Assembly (NCBI GenBank): GCA_964413425.1
Contig: CAYPST010000072.1
Location: 1 to 21,117 of the forward strand
From: DATFLS01 sp964413425
GTDB taxonomy: Bacteria; Fidelibacterota; JAANXI01
DNA: 21,117 nt
Reading direction: 5' to 3'
Positions within the stretch are counted from its first letter, which is position 1. Each line of letters begins with the position of its first letter. Shown piece by piece: positions 1 to 7,983 of this stretch. The notes below the pieces were generated by a model. That model was given only the letters and a program-made list of their open reading frames with translations. It ran no database searches and was not told the origin of the DNA. A program made the translations under genes and the position numbers.

Positions 1-443
1 TCCCGGCCGAACAGCTGCATGCCAAACCCCAGATAAACGGACATGGTCTTACGTCCCCCGGCCACGGAGGCGAACACAGAAGTGTCAGGATCCTGGGTCA
101 AGCGATGGACGGTATCGATAATCTGGTTGCCGGCCAGGGTGTTGTGATCGACCGTGCGCAGATCGGGCAGCAGATTTCCCCGTTCGTCGAGCAACAAAGT
201 GATATCTCCGTCGCCGGGAAGGAGATGGTCGGGTGAGAGGTGATAATCGCGGCACAATTGATACAACCGGCCATCAGGTTTCCCGGTAAGGGTGTCCTCA
301 AACAGCCGCCGGCCTTCCAGTGTGGTGATGACGTGATTCTCGTCGATATGCACCGGTGGCCGGCGTACCTGATGCAGATAATACAGCGTCTCAGTAAGTA
401 CCTGCGGCGTTTTTCCTATCACGCTGAGCAGAATGTTACGCAT
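1..443 (-). CDS. CRISPR-associated NE0113-family protein (CARF / ring-nuclease type), partial
   Basis: Only the first 147 codons are visible; the 3' end runs off the left edge. The start is the ATG at 441-443, preceded by a weak AGGA. The protein opens with MRNILLSVIGKTPQVLTETL, has an HVITT strand near residues 37-41, LCRDYHL at 63-69, DLRTVDHN at 94-101, and the signature SVAGGRKTM at 126-134 followed by a YLG/LFGR helix. This order matches the Cas_NE0113 family (TIGR02584 / PF09623), small CARF-fold proteins found with type III CRISPR systems. Databases often label them CRISPR-associated ring nuclease or Csm6-type. Such proteins are thought to bind or cleave cyclic oligoadenylate signals. 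Whether this protein carries a further effector domain cannot be seen. Recognition is from family motifs; the activity is inferred. Confidence 0.85.
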   Translation of the reverse strand, partial: MRNILLSVIGKTPQVLTETLYYLHQVRRPPVHIDENHVITTLEGRRLFEDTLTGKPDGRLYQLCRDYHLSPDHLLPGDGDITLLLDERGNLLPDLRTVDHNTLAGNQIIDTVHRLTQDPDTSVFASVAGGRKTMSVYLGFGMQLFGR

Positions 444-832
444 AGTCCTGCCTGCTTTTTGCTCCGGAATTGGCTACATACTCAGCACGCATCCGGAATG
501 GCAGTATGTGTATTTCACGAAGATGTGTACGTACAACCTGTTCTAAAACTCGTTTCAACAAGTGCTGCGCAACTGAAACGTACCGGAAATGATTACAAAA
601 TATACCAGCATACCTCTGAAGGCAAGAAAAAATCCCGTCAGTCAGTGTGCCGTTCCCGGTCTCTTCGGTTAATGTATGCATGGCCATCCCCTTATTCCTG
701 CCATATTCCATGTTCGACTCAAACATACAATGGTATAATAAAGCCCGCCAGCGTGACAAGCTTGGGAGACCTCATTCAGGATGGAAGCCGGAGACCGGAG
801 ACGGGATCGCCCTGCCCCGTTCATAGCACACG

Positions 833-854
833 TCCCATGGGGATCCCGTTGGGA
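833..854. repeat. Tandem mini-hairpins, copy of a dispersed repeat
   Basis: TCCCATGGGGA is followed directly by TCCCGTTGGGA, so two small dyads sit side by side. The same TCCCnnnGGGA design recurs at 8797-8807, 14360-14382, 20567-20577 and 20777-20797. Here and at the 20777 copy it is followed by GATGAACAC and an A-rich run, which suggests a common origin. Confidence 0.6.
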
Positions 855-1169
855 GATGAACACCGGAAAAAAGGATTTACACAGATGAAATAACCGTGAA
901 AAGTGAGAAGCAAACGCTGGGTGACTATGGAGCAAAAGGCTGATAAAAGGCAAACGGCAGACGCAGGTGTTGAGACATTATTGAGCGCTATCAGAGAGAG
1001 GAGGATTCTCTACTGAAGCCGGGTATTAAAATAATGTCAATTGTCTCCCTTCTGATATGTTGTGGATAAATGTATGTCGAATTCAAAGATGGGTTAAATT
1101 TTTAACGTAAATAAGAATCAATAGCTTTGTCTGTCAGGAGATACTTAAATATAAACGCTGAAAGAAATG

Positions 1170-1316
1170 GAATCGTCCCTTGAGACAGTAGAAATCATGT
1201 CAGGGGATGATGGCAATCGTCTCAAGGGAGAAATTTTTTCTCTCAGGGGAGGATTGGCATCGTTCCCGGAGAGGATTTTTTTCTCCCCTGAGAAAAATCA
1301 TATAATCCCTGGAGAT
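1170..1316. repeat. Degenerate 21-bp tandem array, seven units
   Basis: Seven consecutive 21-bp units can be laid out starting at 1170, 1191, 1212, 1233, 1254, 1275 and 1296. They share an AATCRT-like opening or a run of 6-7 T (1233, 1275), then a CTC-AGGGGAG or CCCTGGAG core. Units are partly inverted relative to each other: ATCGTCCCTTGA at 1172 pairs with TCAGGGGATGAT at 1200, and the T-run units at 1233 and 1275 are near reverse complements. There are no unique spacers, so this is not a CRISPR array. The period equals two turns of B-DNA. Confidence 0.65.
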
Positions 1317-1403
1317 GATTGCTGGTGTGATGAGGTTTATACGCGGAAGTCTCTTCCCTCTTTCACGTAAAATTCCCCACCTCAGACTACGACGAAAAAC
1401 CTC

Positions 1404-1487
1404 TGCCCTTTGCCAACTGCCTACTGCCAACTGCCTACTACCTACTGCTTACTGCCTACTGCTTACCGCCTACTGCCAACTGCCTAC
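1404..1487. repeat. 7-bp tandem repeat array, about 12 units
   Basis: Twelve consecutive heptamers of the form TGCCTAC / TGCCAAC / TGCTTAC are in perfect 7-bp register. The first (TGCCCTT) and fifth (TACCTAC) are the most divergent. The array lies just downstream of the 3' end of the membrane aminopropyltransferase-like gene, outside any coding region I accept. Confidence 0.85.
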
Positions 1488-1601
1488 CTCTGGCGGGATA
1501 TTGGGGAAGGGCCCTCTTTCCTCTCTTTATATCTGTGGTCCTCCCCGACGACTCGGGCAGGTTAAGTGTTCCCCATCGGAGCTGATATATCCTTTACTCC
1601 G

Positions 1602-3764
1602 TCACACCAGCATGAACATAAACACCACAATCCCTATCATCAGAAGGACGCTCTGCTGCATGCCGAACAGGGGAATGAGTATCAGGCTGGCGATGATGGA
1701 TCCGAAACAACCGCCCAGCAGATCGGCAAAATAAATGGGGGACACCACGGTCTTCTGATCACTCACTCCCTGAAGACTGGCATACGCAAACATGGTTCCG
1801 ACAAAATAGCCGGTGATCACGATCAGGAGAATCGCAAATGCCAGGCTTCCGGCGATCTCGAATCTCATCAACCAGAGAAATCCTGCTCCTGTCATACTGT
1901 AGACGAACAGGATGATGATACCCATCACCCGAAACCTTGAGGACACCGGATTCTGCTTTCCGGCGACATGATGACTCACATACGATCCGAGGGTGAGTCC
2001 GGCCATAAAACTCATCAGGAGCAGACCGATATCCCGGTACAGCGCACCGCTGGACACCTGGTAGTGCAGAATGACCAGCGTCTCCATCACCATTCCCAGA
2101 AAGCCTGCCAGCCCTACAAGCAGCATTCTTCTGGTGAGATCCCTCCTTCGAACCAGCCAGAGGAACCCCATGCCAAGGAGCGTTGCGCCGCCGAGGATAA
2201 ACCAGAACCGTTCCGAAACTGTCGACCATGCTGAGAAATCCATCCGGGCCAGACTCGGATAAAACTGCGACAGCCAGATCAAAATTGTATACTGATAACA
2301 GATAGGCTTGACATCGGTATTGACAGGGGCTTCGGTGTTTTCCAGCAGCTCGATAATTTGCGGATACCTGTCGTTGGTGTAGAGGTAACGGATATATTGA
2401 GGCGAGACCTGCCGGGACCTGATGTTCCGTTGCCGCCATCGGTCTGCAAGTTCGCCGGGATCCGGACCATTCGAACCGTGGAATCCAATCACGATGTTGC
2501 TGGTCCCCGGGAGAATACGTATCTCCGGAAATGCGGACTTCACGGCCTGAAAGATGCTCAGATTGCGCTGGGTAAGCCGGGGAGACCATAAGTTTTCTGC
2601 GGATGGAATACGGAAACCGACAATCCCGTCGGGCTTCAACGCACCGGCACACAGCTGAAAAAACTCTCTGGTATAAAATCGATTGGTCTGTCCGGAGGAC
2701 GGTTCGGGCATGGCAATGAGGACGGCATCGTATCGGACGTCTCGCTGCAAGAATCTTCTGGGATCATCATGGATAATGTTCACCCGCTCTGCGGTCAGGG
2801 AACGGGCAATGTCTTGCGGCAGGAATTCTCTCGCCAGGGGGATCACCTGAGGGTTCATTTCGACATAGGTGACTTCGCCGGGATGATGCTGCAGCGCCTC
2901 GGCCACAATGCCTTCGAGACCGCCTCCCAGGATGAGAATATTTCGGGGATTCCGATGGTGCAGCAAAGACAGGTGGACGAATTCCTCTGCTTCGGTGCCT
3001 TCCGATTCGAAGGTGAGTGCATCGTTTTCGTACACCGCCACCTGGCCCGCTCGTTCGGTAATGGTTATCCGGCTGTATGGCGTATCTCTGGAGGCCACAA
3101 GATTCGGATGATTCCAGGAGCTCATGGCCCGGTCAATCTTCCGGGCGTTCCCTGGAAGAAGAGTACATCCCACCAGCAACACCGCTGCCGGAACCCAGAT
3201 TAGTTTGGCCCGGGAACGTACTCCATAATACAAACTCCCGGCGAAAGTGACGGCGCTGCAGATCAGTGCGATGGTAAAATTCTGCAGATGGAGCATGAGC
3301 AGGATGGTGGACGCCAGTCCACCCAGGAGTCCGCCGGCACTCTCGATAGCATAAGCCTGCGCCAGGGTGCGGCCATTCCCCACATAATGTCTGGCCGCCC
3401 ACTGGAATAAAAGTCCCAGGAGTCCGCTCACCGGCACCAGGATGAGGACCACAGCCAGCAGCTGAAGCGGAAACGGCAGATATCCCCCGGGAATCCCGGC
3501 AAATACAATCCGTGTACCCCGAATAAATGCAATATCCGGGATTAACAGCACTCCCGTGCTCATTGCTACTATTGCGATGGTCCCGGCTGTCGGAACATAC
3601 GATTTCCGCCCGACAATTGCACCCAGAGCACTCCCGAAGAGCCAGACACCGATGGCCAGAATATAAATCAGCTCCACGCCATAAAACGCGACATTCAATT
3701 CCCGGAGGATGGCCACCTGGCCGAGAATGGAAAAGAACCCGATGAGAAAGAGGTATACAATCAC
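1602..3764 (-). CDS. Polytopic membrane protein with spermidine-synthase-like SAM domain
   Basis: The 720-residue protein has an N-terminal block of about six to seven membrane segments (residues 1-205), a soluble Rossmann domain (about 215-430), and a C-terminal block of several membrane segments (about 510-720). The middle domain shows TPYSRITI at 228-235, the SAM loop ILGGGLEG at 278-285, and a ribose-binding-type Glu302 in VEMNP. This is the layout of membrane-fused spermidine-synthase-like proteins. The polyamine-site aspartates are not conserved: GGGDGG is GGGLEG, and the DSSDPxGP catalytic segment reads AMPEPSSGQ at 351-359. Classical polyamine synthesis is therefore doubtful. The start is a GTG at 3762-3764 with no clear ribosome-binding site. 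It lies downstream of amrS and the amrB-amrA fusion on the same strand, so its substrate may belong to that system. Confidence 0.85.
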   Translation of the reverse strand: MIVYLFLIGFFSILGQVAILRELNVAFYGVELIYILAIGVWLFGSALGAIVGRKSYVPTAGTIAIVAMSTGVLLIPDIAFIRGTRIVFAGIPGGYLPFPLQLLAVVLILVPVSGLLGLLFQWAARHYVGNGRTLAQAYAIESAGGLLGGLASTILLMLHLQNFTIALICSAVTFAGSLYYGVRSRAKLIWVPAAVLLVGCTLLPGNARKIDRAMSSWNHPNLVASRDTPYSRITITERAGQVAVYENDALTFESEGTEAEEFVHLSLLHHRNPRNILILGGGLEGIVAEALQHHPGEVTYVEMNPQVIPLAREFLPQDIARSLTAERVNIIHDDPRRFLQRDVRYDAVLIAMPEPSSGQTNRFYTREFFQLCAGALKPDGIVGFRIPSAENLWSPRLTQRNLSIFQAVKSAFPEIRILPGTSNIVIGFHGSNGPDPGELADRWRQRNIRSRQVSPQYIRYLYTNDRYPQIIELLENTEAPVNTDVKPICYQYTILIWLSQFYPSLARMDFSAWSTVSERFWFILGGATLLGMGFLWLVRRRDLTRRMLLVGLAGFLGMVMETLVILHYQVSSGALYRDIGLLLMSFMAGLTLGSYVSHHVAGKQNPVSSRFRVMGIIILFVYSMTGAGFLWLMRFEIAGSLAFAILLIVITGYFVGTMFAYASLQGVSDQKTVVSPIYFADLLGGCFGSIIASLILIPLFGMQQSVLLMIGIVVFMFMLV

Positions 3765-4069
3765 TGGGAAATCACTGAAATGGTATGAAAGTGCGGATGT
3801 ATGGAGCCCCCCGGCTTAACAGCCGGGGTTCCTCCTTTGACTCCGCACACAGGCGGAGTCTGGGCGGAATCCCGCCCAGAAGACCATTCATCCACGCTTT
3901 GACAAACGTGGTCTTCTGGATGGCGGGATAAAAGTTTCCCTGTTAGAACCAGCCATTGAAGAAGTACTGATAAGTAAAAAAATGAGACATTACTTATGCC
4001 GGAAGCGCACGAATCGTTGGTGTGTTTGTACTCCTGGAGAGGCAGATAAAGTCCTTCCATACATTCCAC
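3765..4069. other. Intergenic spacer with hairpin cluster
   Basis: About 305 bp separate the AmrB-AmrA fusion gene from the downstream membrane gene. Roughly a third of it (3809-3918) is a chain of hairpins. The 102-residue open frame at 3761-4069 reads through these hairpins, matches no family I know, and is not accepted as a gene. Confidence 0.6.
3809..3918. repeat. Four consecutive perfect hairpins
   Basis: Four stems follow one another: CCCCGGCT/AGCCGGGG (3809-3828), GACTCCGC/GCGGAGTC (3839-3860), TGGGCGG/CCGCCCA (3861-3878) and CAGAAGACCA/TGGTCTTCTG (3877-3918). An alternative inner stem CCACG/CGTGG (3892-3911) competes with the last one. None has a following T-run on the minus strand, so a simple intrinsic terminator is not shown. 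Attenuation, mRNA processing or a mobile-element remnant are possible. Confidence 0.7.
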
Positions 4070-5611
4070 TCACTCATTGAAGTCTGATTCCTCAAACTTT
4101 TCGGTCCGGAACACAAACAACTCCGTACCTTCCTTCCAGCTTTCCCGATTCAGTCCGGCTTTCAGACAGAGTTCGCTTAAAAATTCCTCCCGATCCCAGC
4201 CCATGCTCTCGGCCACCTCAGGCAGGAAGACCGCTTTCTTGCCATTTTTCTGAAGCAGTACGCCGTCGGTTCCTAACCTGATATCCCGGAAATCATTGAT
4301 TTTCTGATACGGCGAGAGGACGGAAATTTCGACCTCGATATCCGGCAGCTCAGCCAGTCGCACCGGGGAAAAGCGTCGGTCGCCGAATGCCGCCTGCAAG
4401 GCCATGGAACCCACCGCATCACACAGGCACAGATCGTCCTGGAGATGCCCGACACATCCCCGTAACTGGCCTCCTTTCCGCAGCGTAACGAACACCCCCT
4501 GCTTTCGGTTCAGCACCGGCTCGAACCCCCGGGCTAACGGAATGGTTTCGGAGGTCAGAAATTGGGTGATGGTTTTCCGGGCGAATGCGAGCAGCGCTTT
4601 TTTGTGCTCACCGGTCAGCCCGGAGGTCCCGGGAATGTCCTCCTCCTTTTCAAAGACGGAAACCCCTTTGCACTGCTCCGACCTGGTAAACACGACCGCA
4701 CCGTATCCGACCACGCGGTCCCGGGTGCCCACTGCGACGTCTCCCGAATTCGCATAACTGATCAGGTGGCAGCAATTCGCTCCGGCTGCGGTGGCAGCGG
4801 ACATTGCCGCCACGACAGGACCCTGCCCGCAGGCACAGGTGTGAAGATTCGGCACATTGCGGCTCATCAGGCCGGTTATCACCGAGTGAAAATGTTCGGG
4901 CTTCAACGGAATCAGTGCTTCGAGTGTCTGCCGGTCGACTTCTCTGGCATCGTCATAGGCCGGGTAATGAGAAAGGTCCGAACTGGCGACTATCAGCGCA
5001 TTCTCTCCTTCCAGAATTCCTGCCAGGGTTTCTCCGAACGATTTGCAAAAATTCACGTCCGGCGATCCGACGACCATGGGAAGGATTTTCGTATCCGGAA
5101 AGGCATGCTGGATGAACGGAACCTGGACTTCCACCGAATGCTCCTGTTCATGCAGCGAGGCGTTAAAGGTGCATTGCGGGCACTCAGTGAGCAACCTGTC
5201 CGCCAGCGGTTCGTCAATTTGTGCCGTCCCCAGAGGAGTCTGATAGCCGGCACGGGGGTAAACAGAGACGTTATTGACGGCAGGTGATGTATGATTCGTT
5301 CCCAGAATGACGATGACATCATAGGTATACGGTTTCGCCTGCCGGTAGGCATCCGCTGCAATTTGCCCGGAAAAAACGTATCCGGCGTGTGGCACAACGA
5401 GTGCCAGCGGCTTGTCCGTTTCGGCTTCCACCGCATCCTCAAAGAAGTAGTCCATGGCCTGCTTTAACTTCTCCGCACTCGCAGAATAAAACTTCCCTGC
5501 CACTGCGGGCCGACGGACCTGGACATCAGGATATTTATCCCGGTTCATGCTGTCTGCGCTCAGAGCGTTCATACTGAATAAAAGAAGCACACATACACAC
5601 GTATTTTTCAT
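4070..5611 (-). CDS. AmmeMemoRadiSam protein B-protein A fusion (MEMO1-AMMECR1), exported
   Basis: The 513-residue protein joins two members of the AmmeMemoRadiSam system, whose reaction is not settled. Residues 30-312 are a MEMO1/AmrB domain. The metal-site set known from human MEMO1 is present: His75 (VVPHAGY), His107 (LGTNHT), His215 (SDLSHY) and Cys261 (CACGQGP), plus the EHSVEVQVPF segment at 157-166. Residues 330-505 are an AMMECR1/AmrA domain with the diagnostic LRGCVG at 383-388. The N-terminus (MKNTCVCVLLLFSMNALSAD) looks like a Sec signal peptide cleaved near residue 18-19, unusual for a family usually treated as cytoplasmic. The start ATG at 5609-5611 lacks a clear Shine-Dalgarno. 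The gene lies 112 bp after amrS, in the same direction. Family assignment is firm; export is inferred. Confidence 0.93.
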   Translation of the reverse strand: MKNTCVCVLLLFSMNALSADSMNRDKYPDVQVRRPAVAGKFYSASAEKLKQAMDYFFEDAVEAETDKPLALVVPHAGYVFSGQIAADAYRQAKPYTYDVIVILGTNHTSPAVNNVSVYPRAGYQTPLGTAQIDEPLADRLLTECPQCTFNASLHEQEHSVEVQVPFIQHAFPDTKILPMVVGSPDVNFCKSFGETLAGILEGENALIVASSDLSHYPAYDDAREVDRQTLEALIPLKPEHFHSVITGLMSRNVPNLHTCACGQGPVVAAMSAATAAGANCCHLISYANSGDVAVGTRDRVVGYGAVVFTRSEQCKGVSVFEKEEDIPGTSGLTGEHKKALLAFARKTITQFLTSETIPLARGFEPVLNRKQGVFVTLRKGGQLRGCVGHLQDDLCLCDAVGSMALQAAFGDRRFSPVRLAELPDIEVEISVLSPYQKINDFRDIRLGTDGVLLQKNGKKAVFLPEVAESMGWDREEFLSELCLKAGLNRESWKEGTELFVFRTEKFEESDFNE

Positions 5612-5723
5612 AGTATACCAGACTGTTTATCCCTCTCTATCGCCACATTGGCTTTATTCACAGAGTATTGTTAGTCTGGGATCCACTAATGAGTATTATC
5701 TCTGTTATATCTCGTGTAGTTGT

Positions 5724-6956
5724 TTATGACCATACCCCTGCAATCGGTTCTTCACAATATTCACAGCGTCCATTTCGTATATGCGTTTCCCGGACAAAAA
5801 ATCCGGATCGGTCGATCACGATTTTTCCACAGGCAGGACAATAGGTGTGATTCCCGGGATGGCCTGGCACATTGCCCACAAAGGGATATCGGAGACCATT
5901 ATCCAGCGCAATGGAGCGGGCGCGCTCCAGAGTCGCAATTGGTGTGGGAGGCAGGTTCCGGAGTTTGTAATCCGGATGGAAGCGGGTGAAGTGAATCGGG
6001 ACATCCGGTCCGACTTCATTATACACCCAATCAACCAGCTCGGTCAGCATCTGATCCGAGTCATTCAAGGTGGGCACGACAAGATTGACGAGCTCCAGAT
6101 GGGTGTCGGTCTTCGCAATTTGACGGATACTATTCAACACCGGTTGGAGACGGGCGTCACACACCTTGGTATAGAAATCCTGACTGAATCCCTTCAAATC
6201 GATTTTTATCGCATCCAATACCTCGCACATATCGGCAAGCGGTTCGGCATTCATAAAACCGCAGCTAATCAGTACCGAGCGAATTCCTCGCTGTTTCCCC
6301 TGCCGCGCAATATCAATCAGATATTCGGTAAACACAGTGGGTTCATTATAGGTAAACGCTATAACGGGAACCTCGCGGGATTCGGTGGCCCGAACGATCT
6401 GCTCTGGTGAGACAAAGTCTGTACGGTAATCTTCCGGTTTGGCCTGGGAGATCTGCCAATTTTGACAGAATCTGCAGGACAGTGGACAACCGGCGGTTGC
6501 CATTGAGAACGCGGATGCGCCCGGGAGAAAGTGGTATAAAGGTTTCTTTTCGATGGGATCTATATGCGTTGAAATCGGACGTCCGTAGACCAGCGTTTTC
6601 AATTCCCCGTTGATATTCATACGGGTTTGACATTTTCCACGCGCCCCTTCATGAATAATACATTCCTGGGCGCACAGCCGGCATTGCACAAAGGTTTGTT
6701 CATGTGTGACTGTGAGAGTATTTGCCACCGCTCCCTGTCCATGGCAGGTTGCACAGGCGTTCGGGTCGGTGGCCGTGGAGATCCAGTATCTTGCAGCCGG
6801 CGCTTCTCTGATAAGCGTGTCAATGTAATCCCGTGCTGGCGGGGTGACAACGCGCCCGGCAACATCCGGCAGGGTGAAGCCAATTCCCGATATAAGCAGG
6901 CTCGATCGAAGCATCTGCCCTAAGAAGCGTCGCCGTGAAATGCTGGCATGACTCAT
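5724..6956 (-). CDS. amrS: AmmeMemoRadiSam radical SAM enzyme with Tat signal
   Basis: The 410-residue radical SAM enzyme shows the family order: a Cys cluster QCRLCAQEC (92-99) with Cys109, then DPIEKKPLYHFLPG (133-146), the [4Fe-4S] motif CPLSCRFC (Cys157, Cys161, Cys164), TYNEPT at 202-207, and a C-terminal zinc-type pair CPAC (373-376) and CEYC (398-401). Two things are odd. The N-terminus is a twin-arginine signal, SRRRFLG at 7-13 followed by a hydrophobic stretch, so the folded enzyme may be exported. An extra N-terminal segment also carries CATCH at 68-72, the CxxCH pattern of covalent c-type heme sites. The start ATG at 6954-6956 puts the twin arginines where a Tat signal needs them. 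Next downstream is the AmrB-AmrA fusion. Family assignment is firm; export and heme binding are inferences. Confidence 0.93.
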   Translation of the reverse strand: MSHASISRRRFLGQMLRSSLLISGIGFTLPDVAGRVVTPPARDYIDTLIREAPAARYWISTATDPNACATCHGQGAVANTLTVTHEQTFVQCRLCAQECIIHEGARGKCQTRMNINGELKTLVYGRPISTHIDPIEKKPLYHFLPGASAFSMATAGCPLSCRFCQNWQISQAKPEDYRTDFVSPEQIVRATESREVPVIAFTYNEPTVFTEYLIDIARQGKQRGIRSVLISCGFMNAEPLADMCEVLDAIKIDLKGFSQDFYTKVCDARLQPVLNSIRQIAKTDTHLELVNLVVPTLNDSDQMLTELVDWVYNEVGPDVPIHFTRFHPDYKLRNLPPTPIATLERARSIALDNGLRYPFVGNVPGHPGNHTYCPACGKIVIDRSGFFVRETHIRNGRCEYCEEPIAGVWS

Positions 6957-7089
6957 AGCTGGATTCGCCCATCCAATGTCTTATCCCCGGAACGTAACAT
7001 ACGGTATCACTCCCTAAAATAGTCCTGGATCACACCGGACGCAAGAGAATCACAGAGGATTTGCCTCTTTACGGCTGAGGAATAACCCG

Positions 7090-7983
7090 CTACTTCCCGA
7101 AATTATAGACCGCCGATAGCCAGGGAATCGGAAATCCCTGCTTCACAATCTCGCCGATAATGAGAAATCCTACATCCGCCGCCAGCCGGTCTCCGAAGAA
7201 ACGTAATGCAATACTGAACGGTTGCGAGCTTAAGGTCGCTTCCTCCCCTGTGATTATCCAGTTCTCACTGATCAGCGCCAGATTGCCGGAAAGCCGGATA
7301 TTCCCGCCCAACATAAATATCGGGTTGCCGGAAATAGCAGCGTCCTCTTCGCCGATGGAATATCCGAAGGCAATCCCGGCAGAAAGACTCCGTGCAGGCG
7401 GACCGTAGGTACCCACCGCAAATGCTAATCCTGCTGAACCGACCTCCGGCAGAGACAGAAAGAGCGTTCCTCCGGACAACGAAAGATTCTCAGAGAACGA
7501 GGCTCCTAGCCGGGGGGCAATATAGAATAACTGATTGCCCAATCCCAGGCCGGGGATGATGGAAAACCCTCCCATGACACTGAGATTATCTGTCAAACCG
7601 TAGGCAACGCCGGGGAAAAAAATGTAATAGTCGGAGAAATACCCATCCCCCTTTTTCAGAGGCCGGCCGGTCGGCGAGAAGAGCAGCCGGGAATAGTTCG
7701 GATCAAACCGCTGGTAAAGACCGGTTCCGGATGCCCGTCGGATCCTGGTCATAGATTGCACATTTGATCGCTGAATTTTTATTTCCAGATCACTCCGGGT
7801 CCGGATGGTAAGCGATGAACTGTTTTCCTGAATAACGGTTCCCTCCAATATCGAACCGTCGGTTAAAACCACCCGTACCAGAGAATCAGGGGGCACTGCT
7901 TCCGTTTGGCCATAGATTCCACCGGGGATAACCGCCATCAATATGATTCCAGTGAGAAGAACGGACACTTTATTCCAATACAT
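7090..7983 (-). CDS. Predicted outer-membrane beta-barrel protein with LSm-like N-terminal domain
   Basis: The start chosen is the ATG at 7981-7983, because AAAGGA lies just upstream and the product then begins with a typical signal peptide (MYWNKVSVLLTGIILMAV, cleavage near GIYGQ). A start at 8058 would add 25 residues before the signal. The mature protein begins with a short beta domain (VRVVLTDGSILEGTVIQE and following) that resembles an LSm/SH3-like small barrel. After it come repeated glycine- and aromatic-rich amphipathic strands, ending in a terminal aromatic-containing strand (AVYNFGK). That pattern fits an outer-membrane beta-barrel. I do not recognise the family and assign no function. 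It lies upstream of amrS on the same strand with a 133-bp gap, so co-transcription is possible but unproven. Confidence 0.75.
   Translation of the reverse strand: MYWNKVSVLLTGIILMAVIPGGIYGQTEAVPPDSLVRVVLTDGSILEGTVIQENSSSLTIRTRSDLEIKIQRSNVQSMTRIRRASGTGLYQRFDPNYSRLLFSPTGRPLKKGDGYFSDYYIFFPGVAYGLTDNLSVMGGFSIIPGLGLGNQLFYIAPRLGASFSENLSLSGGTLFLSLPEVGSAGLAFAVGTYGPPARSLSAGIAFGYSIGEEDAAISGNPIFMLGGNIRLSGNLALISENWIITGEEATLSSQPFSIALRFFGDRLAADVGFLIIGEIVKQGFPIPWLSAVYNFGK

Larger units (their letters stand above)
444..1601. other. Gene-free stretch of about 1.16 kb
   Basis: No convincing gene was found on either strand. Open frames here (240-893 plus, 436-759 minus, 669-953 minus) have no recognisable family content and no good ribosome-binding site. 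The stretch holds a hairpin pair at 833-854, a degenerate 21-bp tandem array at 1170-1316, a 7-bp tandem array at 1404-1487 and a short hairpin at 1544-1557. It separates the CRISPR-associated gene from the end of the AmmeMemoRadiSam cluster. Confidence 0.7.

Noticed and set aside
526..535. TGTACGTACA palindrome resembling an AraR site
   Set aside because: It is an isolated 10-bp palindrome with no extended symmetry, upstream of a CRISPR-associated gene rather than an arabinose gene. Chance is the simpler explanation.
436..759. 107-residue minus-strand frame overlapping the start of the CRISPR-associated gene by 8 bp
   Set aside because: The overlap looked like an operon junction, but the product has no family features, and no ribosome-binding site or upstream gene supports it.
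240..893. 217-residue open frame on the plus strand
   Set aside because: It is antisense to the NE0113-family gene for its first 200 bp, then runs through gene-free repeat DNA. The protein has no recognisable content.
1170..1487. Possible CRISPR array near the CRISPR-associated gene
   Set aside because: Repeats are contiguous with 21-bp and 7-bp periods and no unique spacers. A CRISPR array needs conserved repeats of about 23-50 bp separated by different spacers.
3761..4069. 102-residue minus-strand frame between the fusion gene and the membrane gene
   Set aside because: It reads straight through four hairpins and shows no family signal; the open frame is explained by chance.
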